A model generated the notes under the pieces. That model was not told where the DNA came from and did not search any database. It saw nothing but the letters and a program-made list of their open reading frames with translations. A DNA stretch of 64,000 nt from Symsagittifera roscoffensis (taxonomy: Eukaryota; Xenacoelomorpha; Acoela; Convolutidae), in contig NC_087071.1 of assembly GCF_963678635.1 (NCBI RefSeq), positions 28,987,325 to 29,051,324 of the forward strand, read 5' to 3'. A program made the position numbers and the translations under genes. Positions 24,054 through 33,790 of this stretch are shown one piece after another (within the stretch, counting starts at the first letter, position 1; every line of letters begins with the position of its first letter).

Positions 24054-24329
24054 ATGTCAACACATTTTAAAATTGACGTCAGTACAATAAATTTAAAACT
24101 CAAATTAGGAAATAAAGTCTCTAACATCATATGGTATATCACTAACACGGAAAAAGATCATATTAGTATACTAGCAAAACAGCCTAACGAAGATAAACAC
24201 GAATTATACGTCTTCTTTCGACGATATACTCAAGAAATTGACACAATTCTTCAGCAAATAAAAATACCAAATAACATAATTTGTATACCGGAAGAGCAAT
24301 TAATTGCTTCACTCCCGATTGCTTTTTGA
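24054..24329 (+). CDS. Small leader ORF upstream of gag (copy 1)
   Basis: 91 codons from the first ATG; no known domain recognised. It is hydrophilic with a central NIIWYITNTEKDHISILAKQ segment. A diverged second copy follows at 24529-24795, aligned over INLKLK, IWYITN, KD.I.IL.K and HEL, which argues that this was a real coding sequence that duplicated in tandem. It sits between the untranslated leader and gag, where a few retroelements carry an extra ORF. Its role is unknown. Confidence 0.6.
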   Translation: MSTHFKIDVSTINLKLKLGNKVSNIIWYITNTEKDHISILAKQPNEDKHELYVFFRRYTQEIDTILQQIKIPNNIICIPEEQLIASLPIAF

Positions 24330-24528
24330 TATCATAATATACCAAAGCACAAAACTACTTGCATTTTAATCATTTTTTATTAAAAACACAAAATTTTCCT
24401 AAACAAAAACTAAAAATCATAACAAGTTCATAAGAAAAATTTAAATATTTTTTATATTGTTTATCATTCCCTAGATAATTATTTATGTCCCTAAAAGGAT
24501 GTAAAATGCTATGACCAACTTTTATTAA

Positions 24529-24795
24529 GTAAATACAACACCATTTAATTTAAAACTAAAAATAAAAAATAAATTCACAAAATTTATTTGGTATATCACC
24601 AATATCCAAAAAGATCAAATCACAATTTTGTCCAAACACCCACACAAAAATATTCACGAATTAACCATTCTTTCCAGCAGCAATACCCCAGAGATAACTT
24701 CCATCTTAAAAAAGCTTAATCAGCCCCATAGCACTATTGATCTATCTAACAAAAATTCGTATTCATTGAACCCAGCAAACTTCATTGTAACTTAA
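24529..24795 (+). pseudogene. Diverged second copy of the leader ORF, no start codon
   Basis: The frame is open from 24529 to the stop at 24793-24795, with FIWYITNIQKDQITILSKHP matching copy 1, but no in-frame ATG precedes the homologous part. It could be translated only with a non-AUG start, readthrough or splicing, or it is decaying. It ends 93 bases before the gag ATG. Confidence 0.6.
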
Positions 24796-24888
24796 TTACA
24801 ATTATTTCAGCCCGAACAATTGATCAGTACACAACACATCCAAACCCTTTATATATTGTTAACAAAACATTAAGTGAATTAAACAAAG

Positions 24889-25983
24889 ATGGCAAATGTA
24901 GTAGCATACCCAGATTTAGCTCTCGAAAAGTTTACCGGCTTAGACCCGAATGAAGATGCAAGAGATTTTCTTGATATAGTAGAGAAAAAGATAGCATTTT
25001 CCCTAGGCACTAGACCAAGAGACGCAGGTGACGAACAAGACGCATATGATAACAGAAAAAGAGCCTTATTTGGTTCAATATTAAGAGGTCCAGCCGCTCA
25101 ATGGTATCAGGGATTAGCAGCAAACTTACCTTGGAATGAGATAAGAGATCAATTCATAGATAGATTCACTGATGATAAGGATAAGTATAGGAGACGAATA
25201 GAAGCAGAAAACATAAAAAGACAACCTGATGAATTCATTAAAAGCTACATACATAGATTAAGCACCGCAGTAGACCGTGGAGGGCCTAATCCAACTTTTA
25301 ATGATGATCAAAGAACAGCAAAGAAAATGGAATTCTTTGTACGCGGCTTAAGCCCGCCAGGCTTGAAACAAAAGGCTCATCAATTCCTAATCGAGAACCC
25401 ACCCGCAACATGGCAACAATTAAAAGATCATATTGCAACAAAAGACTTAAGTTTTGCAGTAAGTAGTGAGTTTACTGGAACAGCCTCAAGTAGTGTTGAT
25501 AATAAATTGGAAATAGAGGGAATAAAGGATCAACTTAAAAAGTTAACAGGACTAATGAAGGATCATAAAATAAACGCAGCTTATAATCCACATGAGCATA
25601 GAAACCAACAAAACAACCCAATGTTTTGCAACTGGTGTTGCATGTCAGGCCATACGATAAGACATTGCTTTAAATATAACGATCAAAAGGAGCAAAATTA
25701 TGACTCGCTTCAATTAAGAGAGAATTCAAACCGAAGTTACCATAACTACAGCAAGAGTAGGTCAAGAGTAGACAACAAATTCATTGACATAAATCCCCAA
25801 CAAGAATTCAGGCATTTGTCAAACTTCAATGAAAGTTCTCAATCGCGTGACAGGTCGAACAGTAAAAAACCCTTCAACGAAAATAACGATTATCATTCAC
25901 CTTACCAGATCCACAACTTTAGTGATGATGACATTCCAGGAGACTATACCAATAATGAGTGTGAATTTGTTAATTTAAACTAG
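24889..25983 (+). CDS. gag: Gag capsid/nucleocapsid polyprotein
   Basis: 364 residues, uninterrupted. The N-terminal two-thirds is a Ty3/gypsy capsid: LEKFTGLDPNEDARDFL, then RALFGSILRGPAAQWYQGL, W..IRDQFIDRFTD, and RRRIEAENIKRQPDEFIKSY. The nucleocapsid has one zinc knuckle, C-x2-C-x4-H-x4-C at residues 247-260 (CNWCCMSGHTIRHC), followed by a Ser/Arg/Asn-rich RNA-binding tail. The start ATG at 24889 is in a good context (AAAGATGG). The product would assemble the virus-like particle and bind element RNA. The stop TAG at 25981 lies immediately after a frameshift heptamer that feeds the protease frame. Confidence 0.93.
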   Translation: MANVVAYPDLALEKFTGLDPNEDARDFLDIVEKKIAFSLGTRPRDAGDEQDAYDNRKRALFGSILRGPAAQWYQGLAANLPWNEIRDQFIDRFTDDKDKYRRRIEAENIKRQPDEFIKSYIHRLSTAVDRGGPNPTFNDDQRTAKKMEFFVRGLSPPGLKQKAHQFLIENPPATWQQLKDHIATKDLSFAVSSEFTGTASSSVDNKLEIEGIKDQLKKLTGLMKDHKINAAYNPHEHRNQQNNPMFCNWCCMSGHTIRHCFKYNDQKEQNYDSLQLRENSNRSYHNYSKSRSRVDNKFIDINPQQEFRHLSNFNESSQSRDRSNSKKPFNENNDYHSPYQIHNFSDDDIPGDYTNNECEFVNLN

Positions 25984-26048
25984 ATCAGTCTCCGTCCGAA
26001 CCAAAAATACAATTATATATTAATTTATACCAACATCCCGTCGGAGAC
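25974..26048 (+). promoter_or_regulatory. Programmed -1 ribosomal frameshift signal, gag to protease
   Basis: The heptamer T TTA AAC at 25974-25980 is in the exact gag register (AAT TTA AAC TAG) and is directly followed by the gag stop. Slipping back by one base gives TTT AAA CTA GAT in the protease frame, which first opens at 25974. Seven bases downstream, GTCTCCG (25988-25994) pairs with CGGAGAC (26042-26048), a 7-bp stem at the standard spacing, with a 47-base loop that could form a pseudoknot. TTTAAAC is one of the best-known -1 slippery sequences. Confidence 0.88.
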
Positions 26049-26720
26049 AAAAATAAAAATAACGGTCTGGAAACCCAATTTCTACTAGACACTGGAGCAA
26101 CATGTTCGCTTATTAATTTTGACAGTTATGAACAGTATTGTAAAATACAGCCTCTACAGCTTAATAAATCAAGATCAAACACATTTGCTGTAAATGGAGA
26201 AAAACTTAAACTTATAGGTTATACTAATTTTGAATCAACTTTTGGTACAAACACTGATAATCCGGTAAAAATCAAAGCATGGATTTCAGCCGAGAACGGA
26301 TGCGATCTAAATATATTAGGAATGGATTTCATTTGTCACAACATTAAATCAATAAACTTTCCAAATTTGAACTTAGAATTAAAAAAATACCCAGATATAA
26401 CAGTTCCTATCATTATTATAAGAAGCAAAAGTTATCCATATCTAAGTTTTTATCAAAATGTACTTCTTGATAAAAATATAACTATTGCACCAAAATCATC
26501 CCGCGTAATTTCAATTTCTCCAGCAGGCATAGTTTTCAAAGTAGGAACATCGTTTAGAATTGATAAGTCCTTAGAACAAAAAGGCATCAATGCAAAAAGC
26601 ACTTATTGTAGGAATGAAATTAAGTCAATGCCTATCGTACTAAAAAATTCCAGAGAATCAAAAGTAGATATAAACAAAGGTGTAATAGGCCAAACGTTTG
26701 AAAACATAGAAATAAAATAA
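25974..26720 (+). CDS. pro: Retroelement aspartic protease (made by -1 frameshift)
   Basis: Open from 25974 to the stop at 26718-26720, ~248 codons, in the -1 frame relative to gag and with no suitable own start upstream of the domain. The catalytic motif LLDTGATCSLI has its DTGA at 26088-26099; the second family motif NILGMDFI is at 26310-26330. About 130 further codons (to GQTFENIEIK) look like the linker that normally joins protease to reverse transcriptase (DKNITIAPKSSRVI, then PIVLKNSRES). The frame stops just where RT should begin. The protease would mature Gag in particles; one catalytic Asp per chain implies a homodimer. Confidence 0.88.
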   Translation, partial: FKLDQSPSEPKIQLYINLYQHPVGDKNKNNGLETQFLLDTGATCSLINFDSYEQYCKIQPLQLNKSRSNTFAVNGEKLKLIGYTNFESTFGTNTDNPVKIKAWISAENGCDLNILGMDFICHNIKSINFPNLNLELKKYPDITVPIIIIRSKSYPYLSFYQNVLLDKNITIAPKSSRVISISPAGIVFKVGTSFRIDKSLEQKGINAKSTYCRNEIKSMPIVLKNSRESKVDINKGVIGQTFENIEIK

Positions 26721-28480
26721 ACCCGTTTCTTCGTGCTTTAAAACATTATTTTCCTTAAAGCTTTTATAACGCTTAAAATTTTGTGAAGTTTACCTAAAAT
26801 TTTGTATACTGAGCAGTAAACTTTGTTTAATATTACTAAAAAATTAGATTACGAATATTATCCTACAAATGTACTACAATGAATAGCGGTTCTTTATGAC
26901 ACCCAAAAGGATATGCCAAAATGCATGAACACGGATTTAATTCTTAACCGAGATCGAAAACAGTCAAGTACGCTAACAATTTTGGACCAACCTCATTATC
27001 AAATAAAGATAGAGGGATCGGAACCCAATGGCTCAGACAAAAAAAAAGTTTTTCGACTTCAAAGTATTTGCAAAAAAAATTGCAAAAGGCCAGGAGTTTC
27101 AAATAATACAGTTTTACGAGTCTATAATAATTTCACTTTCAGGCGGTTTTATTACTGAAAATTCAGTATTACACTTAAGGGAATGTCAAATTACCCTACG
27201 TACAATAACGAGAATTAATAGAGTGAAACCTTTGATGAAAGAACTAGCCAATGTAAAATTGTGACAAACTCATTCTGCGAAGTTAATTTGCACCATCGGA
27301 TTCCTCTTAGGGCCCAAGTAGGGACCGATGACAATAATTATTATCTTTGTAGTTTTCAAATTACAAAATGCAAACTAGAAGAAATTCATCAAAAAGGGAA
27401 ACATCACCTCCTTTTTTCTCAACACATTGAGTAAAATTTTCATCAAAAATCTTTATCATAAAATGGGCGAACAACGTTTTTCGACCCGACCCGCCGCAGA
27501 TTTATGCCAGCATTTGTTGGTGGCTTCATGTAGCCTTTTTAAAATTATGGTACCATAATCTTTCAACAACGCAAATGCTTTTTGGTGGCTGTATGCAGCC
27601 TTTGAGATTCTTATGATTCGCTCCTCACAATTTGGCCAAAATATCAATTCGGTAGTTCAATATCCACAACATGCAGGCATTTAAATCCTTAAAAACAACA
27701 AATTTTCAGAAGCAACACTTTGAAAATTGGACCGCATCATCTTTAAGATTGTTTACGTTAATATTTTGCATCATAAAGTTCAGGATGACTTTCTGTACTA
27801 AAGATGTGAACATGGACTGATGCAGAGGATTAAAACCAAAGAGAAACTAAAAAACTTATCTTTTTGAAAATTATACAGTTTGCAAATTGTCTGTTTAATT
27901 TTCCTTTTCTACGATATTTCATTTTGATTTGATTCTAATTCAAATCTTTTCTATTTTCTATCAAAAAATGTAACAAAAATTGCTGGTTATGACAACCAGG
28001 TGGACATACATTTAAGATTAGGGGTTGATTAACGCCCAAATTTCCATTTTTGCTTTAACTACATAAGTTTAATATCTGAGCTTAACTCAGTGTCGGAAAA
28101 TGCTTTATTCCTGTGGTTAATAAACACCATGATGGTCTTTCTTCATTTGTATTCCTGTGGTTAATAAACACCATGATCGTCTTTCTTCATTTGTTTTCCG
28201 TGGTGGGTTTGTGTGAAACCACAAGATTATATTTTCCACCTTTTATATACATACAATTTTACACTTTGTCCTTCATTGTCCAAACATTTGATAATCAGCT
28301 TTAGTATCCGAATGTAATTCGGGATTTTGAATATTTACTTATTTTACATTGATGTTTATTAAAGTGGAATATGACTCAATTTTGAATTGGAACTGCCAAA
28401 ATGCTGACCCAGCACCAGAGTAGTTTAAAAGAAAGCTGCCTCTCAGGAAGAAACATCAGAAACCGGAAGCAGTTCAATTT
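26721..28480 (+). other. Internal region where pol is missing
   Basis: No RT, RNase H or integrase motif is seen in any frame. Two overlapping plus frames (26913-27158, 81 codons; 27028-27264, 78 codons, ending MKELANVKL) may be parts of one former ORF separated by a frameshift, but I recognise neither. A minus frame at 27456-27647 has no features. The region appears to be replacement or filler sequence, not simply a clean deletion. Confidence 0.55.
28107..28194. repeat. 44-bp tandem duplication
   Basis: Two head-to-tail copies of a 44-base unit starting ATTCCTGTGGTTAATAAACA, differing at one base (GATGGTC versus GATCGTC). It lies inside the pol-less part of the gypsy element. Confidence 0.93.
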
Positions 28481-29038
28481 TTGTCAATGGACGACGGGTT
28501 AAATAAGAACCCTCGCAATTTTCCTAGTTTAACCCAAAGATTGGAACTGCAGAAGTGCAGAGAAACCAAGTTGGATACGGAAAATCCAAAATATATAACG
28601 AGTTTAAAGTACTCAATAAAGGAAAATTATAACAGATGGAAACTGCCATCGTTCATTGAAGTCGCCAACTCAACGACAATGGAAAAGGTGATGATGCCTA
28701 TCGACTTCATAACTCAGCCAGAAGTGGTTATAAAGAACGAAAACAACTTCTGGAAATTAAAGAAGAGGGAGGAACACGGCTACATCCTCAAGGCAGGAGG
28801 CACGCAAGTCACCATCCCGTTCGAGGGAATAACTGCTTTTCCGAACCATGTAAAAAACAGACAGGAAGAACAGGACGACATTCAACAACTTACGGACGGA
28901 ATGAGCAGACTACGAATCAAGAACAAGATCAAAAAGAAGAAAATCGTGAAGCTGCAACAAAAACTCGAGGCTTCACAAAGTAAGATAGCGATCCTCAGAT
29001 CATACAACGTGGAGCTAGAAGCCGGAAGGAAGCTCTAG
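28481..29038 (+). CDS. Unrecognised 185-residue accessory ORF before the 3' LTR
   Basis: An intact frame that is GC-richer than its surroundings. The N-terminal ~130 residues are mixed globular-looking sequence (for example KLPSFIEVANSTTMEKVMMP and a Trp-containing NNFWKLKKREEHGYILKAGG). The last ~50 residues are Lys/Gln/Glu/Leu-rich with heptad-like spacing (KKKIVKLQQKLEASQSKIAI), suggesting a short coiled coil. There is no signal peptide or membrane segment, so it does not look like an envelope protein. Its place, 147 bases before the 3' LTR, is where extra ORFs sit in many gypsy elements. An acquired host gene fragment is the alternative. Confidence 0.65.
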   Translation: MSMDDGLNKNPRNFPSLTQRLELQKCRETKLDTENPKYITSLKYSIKENYNRWKLPSFIEVANSTTMEKVMMPIDFITQPEVVIKNENNFWKLKKREEHGYILKAGGTQVTIPFEGITAFPNHVKNRQEEQDDIQQLTDGMSRLRIKNKIKKKKIVKLQQKLEASQSKIAILRSYNVELEAGRKL

Positions 29039-29170
29039 ATAAAACCTAACTTATCTTTATAACGTTTTCGTTTGATGTTCTCTTTAAATTTTATAACTAT
29101 TATATTTAACCATTAAAGTGTTTAAATTTTCACCATGGTAACTGTAAGAATCGAACAGCTTAATTTTCTA

Positions 29171-29180
29171 AAAAAAGGGG
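29171..29180 (+). promoter_or_regulatory. Polypurine tract
   Basis: AAAAAAGGGG, followed by TGAG and then the 3' LTR at 29186. This is the normal position and composition for plus-strand priming. Confidence 0.8.
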
Positions 29181-29185
29181 TGAGT

Positions 29186-30341
29186 TGTAGTATTGCGAAA
29201 TACTACACACACACTAAAGACCATTGTCTTAATTGTTTATTTAACGACCCAATTCTAAATTGGAGCGTGCCATTTAAATTAAAGCCTCTTTTCACTAAAT
29301 CAGATATTGACTGATTTACTCTTATTAGGACTATAAAATCTTGTTTTGAAAATCCACTCCTTTTTAAATACTTGTCCAATTTTTCTCATTTTTTCATGCT
29401 CAATATTTTAAATGGGCGGCGATTTTTAATACGTCCCTTTTAACTTAACTTGAAACAAACTGGATAAATATTTAGCAGTCTTGCCGGCTGCACTGAAATT
29501 CTCCTTGCTTTGATTAAGCAGAAGTGAACCTGCAATATGATGCATCAGAGAGAATAATATGAATTTTTAATAAGACAAACTGAAGGCTGCGGTTTTTATC
29601 AAAGGGGACTAATAAGTTGAAGATATTTGATTTGAAAAAATCAAATAAAAACTAGTTGAAAATTCCCTTATTAAAAAGGGAGAACAAAGGAGCAGGTGAA
29701 ACCTGAATAATTAAAGATTGAATCAGCCGCCGGTTTATGCTTATGAGCAAAAGGACTGGCCTGAAATCTTCAGTGTTTCATTTTGCTCAGTCAGCAGCAA
29801 GTCATTTCTCTTCAGTCAGATCTTTTAAAAATAAATAATTTTTCTTTTCTGCCCTAACACTAAAATTAATCTAGCCCTTTTCATTTTTAAAAAGAGAATA
29901 AATTCTCATCTTAAGTTTGATTTTAAAAATTATAAATCGAGATAATCGAGATACGCACCCCCGAGGAAGTCTGGACTACAAGTACCCAAAGGACTACGGC
30001 AAGACGATTCAGACGACCCAACCAGAAGTGCTGACTTGGACAAACATCAAGGGCAACCATACATACTAATCAGCCACCGACCTTAGTAAGAAGATAAAAA
30101 ATTGATGAACAAAATAAGATTAGCTCAACCTCCCCTCATAGGTATATTTCTCTAAGCTGTTCGATTCGTTTATATAATCTAATAACCCAGTGCTTTGTAT
30201 CCAACCAACTAATTAATTCATACCTTTTCTAACTATTGTTTCTACTCTACTTTTTGTCAAGACAATTTGACGATCTAAGATGAGACTTATAATTTAGGAT
30301 AAAATTACTAAGCATTCAACCAGCAATGACCGCTTAGTAAA
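29186..30341 (+). repeat. 3' LTR of the gypsy element
   Basis: Same length as the 5' copy (1156 bp) with about a dozen scattered substitutions. Both terminal hairpins are retained exactly (29186-29207 and 30305-30340). It is followed by ATAT, matching the 5' flank. Confidence 0.93.
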
Positions 30342-30345
30342 ATAT

Positions 30346-31807
30346 GGCGAAACAAATCAATAGTTTTTAGAGTTTATTCTCGAAAAAAACTTTGTTGGAG
30401 ACCACTTTTGGATAAAAAAAAGAGATTCTGAAATTAAAAGCTCGAAAATATATTTCTTCAAAGCTATTTTAGATACAAAAGACATCATTTAAGCCTACCT
30501 TTTACACAGACTGTTGTCTGAAAAACCCCGTTTTCGTCCCCGCCTGTTATAGAGAATATGCAAAAAAGTGGGATGATTGAGATAACAGTTTTATAATATC
30601 AGACACAGCTTCAATCTTTTCAAACCCTTTAAACGTTTTTAAATTACCTAGTTTTTCATCAAAATAAGACTAAACCCTTAGTGACTTCCAATTTTGCGGC
30701 AAAAAAAAGAAAAAAGAAGGACTCCTCTTTAATCCAGGAAATGATACAATTCTATATCTAAACGACAAGCACAACAATGAGAAAGCTCATCTAAAATGAA
30801 ACTGGTTTATTCAAAAACCAAATGGCGCTTGGGAGATTGCTTATGAGAACTTTTATGAGAGCTTATGAGAAATTGATTTTTTACGAATCGGAACGAAAAC
30901 CATATTACCCCAAGGTTCCTAGCTAAGAAAGTGATGGCACCATAGTGATTAAAAAGTTTTTTAAAAGAAAGCAAATTGAATCAACGTCTTTAGAGGTGAT
31001 CCTAAGGAAATCTTTTGATGGAGACCGAAACTGTATCCGAAATTTCAAAATCTGGCTGGAAGCTGGAAGTTTTCAAAAAATCTAATTAATCAAAGCTCTG
31101 TTAAGCACAAAGTTATCCCGTCTGCTTTAATTTTACAGAGACGGGGTTGAGCTACCTGAGTATGCAAAGAAAAATTAACATTACGAGGCCAAATTGTGCA
31201 CTGGATAGGCGCTCAATTTTGTGTCTGTGTTCCTGGATTCCAGAGACAAATTTTTAAACATGTTAAAATTTTGTCAGAACAATCAAAGGAAATGAAAGAA
31301 CAAAACAGAAACAAAGGGAGCGTCCTTGTTGCAGAATCGGCTTACAAATAAAAAAAATGCACAGTTTGGCATCGTAATGAAGTGCAGCCAGAATCGTGAT
31401 TGACAAAACTGCAAAATAGTTTGAAATACTGCTTCGATTACTTAAACTGTATGCAAGACACCAAGTCTTTCTTCAAAACGAGACCAAATTTTTAACCACC
31501 TATAATTTTTTACCGAAAAAAAGCGATATCAGTTTCAAATCTTTTCGTCATTACCAAGAAACAAACTGTGATCTATCATAAACAAAAAACATCTATTTTT
31601 CAAAAGGCTGATGAAAAACTCCAACAACTCAACTCTTAACGCCAAACATTGAGACTCAGGTAAGATCCAATGTTCAAGTTTATTTAATCTAATTGAGACT
31701 TGAAAAACAAAAAAATTCTAGTTGAAGGCACTTTTCATTGTATTTTTAAAATTGGAAAGGTTTTATTAGTTGGCTGACAGCAATACAAAGAGTTTGTATT
31801 TGCCAAA
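30346..31807. other. Gene-free stretch between gypsy and the tandem duplication
   Basis: No gene is seen. At about 31181-31285 there is one diverged arm of the foldback repeat described at 3091-3293 (ACGAGGCCAAATTGTG.ACTGGATAGGCGC), which shows that repeat is dispersed. Confidence 0.6.
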
Positions 31808-32104
31808 AAAAATTTAGCACAATTTCGCAAATTTACAAAAAAGCGTTGTCAACCATGGAAAAACTTTGATTTTTTCAAAACTGAATGACGAGTGGATTTG
31901 CATTCATGAGAAGTCAGTTGACTCTCTACAAAATAAAAGAAAATACAAAACATTTTTATTTTGAAATTTTGTGTTTTCTGCGAAACACTAACCAAGAGCT
32001 TTTGTCATTAGAAAACCCAGATTATAACTGGCAGTTTCCACGCAGATAATCTGCATATAGTGATTTAAGCCATAAGAGTTAATTTAAAAAATTACACATG
32101 GAAC
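31808..32104 (+). repeat. Tandem duplication, copy 1, left part
   Basis: AAATTTAGCACAATTTCGC... to ACATGGAAC. It matches copy 2 from about 38424 with scattered differences and is split by the copia insertion; the rest of copy 1 resumes at 37235. The motif GTTGTCAACCATGGAAAAAC marks all three copies (31847, 38465 and 39896 approximately). Confidence 0.85.
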
Positions 32105-32347
32105 TATCAAAGTTATTGCAGCGACAAACGGTTGATTACTAAGGAGTGAATTAATGAGATTTGAGTGATAATTCCAGTAGCAAATCAGATCAAATATATA
32201 TGGTAAATTACCCGCACAAAGTTGCTCAATCCAATAACTAAAGGTCATGTTTCACCAGCTAATTTTAAAAAAAATCGGGAAGTGATCTTTCAGTTTGAAC
32301 TGAATAAGAAAGATCAATTCCAGTTCAGTTAGGAAAAATCACCAATA
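32105..32347 (-). repeat. 3' LTR of the copia element
   Basis: 243 bp. On the minus strand it begins TATTGGTG and ends TTGATA; the TA..TA ends surround the TG/CA expected for LTRs. Confidence 0.92.
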
Positions 32348-32357
32348 CCCCGCCTTT
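32348..32357 (-). promoter_or_regulatory. Polypurine tract of copia
   Basis: AAAGGCGGGG on the minus strand, directly before the 3' LTR; one C interrupts the purines. Confidence 0.65.
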
Positions 32358-32361
32358 CAAA

Positions 32362-32877
32362 TTAATTGGTTCCTAGTAGAATGTCTCGTAAAAATGCAGT
32401 TTTGCACTTTCCCAAGTTTTTCGTCAATGCGTCTGCAGGCATGTTTGCTGTTGGTAAAAAGGTTAATGTCACCTTCTTCTGTTCAACTAGCTCTCGAAGG
32501 AAGTGTAGTTTTATGGCAAAATGCTTCGTCTTGCCGTGGTTCATTGAGTGTTTACTAAGGGCAATACAAGCTTGGTTATCATAGAAAACTTCTAAAAACC
32601 TATTACAAAGTATGCCTAAGTCGCTAAGAATGCCCTGTAAATGAATTCCTTCCTTCACTGTTTCGACCACAGCATTGTGTTCTGCTTCGGCTATTGAAGT
32701 TGATACACAACGCTGAAGTCTGCTAGACCAACTGATTACACCTGAGTTGTCACTGAGTTTAAAACAATATCCTGAGGTACTTCTCCTATTGTCTATATTT
32801 CCAGCCCAGTCCGCATCCGAATAGCTAACAAGATTCAAGGCCTTATCCCTCCTGTATACTAAAGGTAAACTTTTCAT
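32362..32877 (-). pseudogene. Copia RNase H segment
   Basis: A 171-codon frame ending 15 bases before the 3' LTR. It carries the copia RNase H signature SYSDADWAGNIDNRRSTSGY, then a degenerate second motif (STSIAEAEHNAVVE), DNQACIALSK and KHFAIKLHFLRELV. The acidic residues of the active site (D of DADW, E of EAE, D of DNQ) are visible. A stop separates it from the RT segment upstream. Confidence 0.88.
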
Positions 32878-33790
32878 TCCTAGCAGATATCTAAGACAAT
32901 TTTTTTCTTTTCACCTGGGTTTTCCACAAAAGAACTTAAAAGATTTGCTGCAAAGCAAATGTCGGGCCTACTTGATAAAGCTAGGTAGTTTAGACAACCA
33001 ACAAGTCCTCGATAGTCACATTTTTTCATATTTTCTTGTTATATGCTACCTTCTAAAGGACAATCTTCTTTTGTCAATTTTTCCTTTTCACCAATAGGGG
33101 TAGTTATCGGCTTTGCTTCGGTCATCCTAATTCTTGATATCAATTTTTCAACGTATTTCTCCTGGCTTATCCTAATTTCGTTTCCTGAGTAATCAATTGT
33201 CATTCCTAAGAACCATTTAAGATCACTTATCTCGCTTGTCTTAAATTTTTCAGAGATATTTCTTTCAAACCAGCTACAGAAATTTTTGTCTGCTCCACAA
33301 ACCACTATATCATCGACCCACAAGCAAATTAAACCTTCTATCTCTCCCTCAATCTTCCTAACAAACAAGCACTCATCAAAAACTGAATTTTCAAAACCTA
33401 ATTCCTCAAGATAGCTTTTTAGAGTCCTGTGCCAGTTTCTACCGGACTGCTTCAGTCCTTAAAGACTTTTCTTCAGAAGACAAACTAAAGGTTTTCCTTC
33501 TTCATCAAACTTCTCGAACCCTTCAGGTTGCTTCATAAGAAACTTTTCATCTAGTTCGGCATTCAAGTATGCAGTTTTAATGTCTAACTGTCTTAACTGA
33601 TACCTATTTTTAACTGCTAAGCTCAGGACTATTCTTATGGTCGACATCTTGGCTGTAGGCGAATACTTTTCGTGAAAATCCTTTCCCTCAATTTGGCTAA
33701 AACCTTTAGCAACAAACCTAGCCTTAAACCTGGAAATTTCACCATTAGGTCCGTACTTCAAAGCAAAATGCCATCTGCTGCCTATAGGCT
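32878..33790 (-). pseudogene. Copia reverse transcriptase, interrupted
   Basis: 33761-33459 holds the N-terminal RT part (FKARFVAKGFSQIEGKDF, YSPTAKMSTIRIVLSLA, QLDIKTAYLNAELDE). It ends in an in-frame TAA at a position where the family normally has a conserved Tyr just before GLKQ. The frame continues after the stop, and 33368-33039 has the catalytic motif as LWVDDIV, followed by WFLGMTIDY. A second stop after PLEGSI is followed by readable linker and further RT/connection sequence to 32878. The enzyme could not be made intact from this copy. Confidence 0.88.

Larger units (their letters stand above)
20552..30341 (+). mobile_element. RT-less Ty3/gypsy-class LTR retrotransposon
   Basis: A 9.79-kb element bounded by two 1156-bp direct LTRs that differ at roughly a dozen positions by eye (~99% identical), so insertion was recent. 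The four bases ATAT flank both ends (20548-20551 and 30342-30345) and are the candidate target duplication. The order is LTR, primer site (21710), 2.3-kb leader, small duplicated ORF (24054-24795), gag (24889), protease through a -1 frameshift (25974), a 1.8-kb stretch without pol, a 185-codon ORF (28481), polypurine tract (29171) and LTR. No reverse transcriptase, RNase H or integrase motif is found in any frame, so mobility would depend on a complete relative. Confidence 0.9.
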
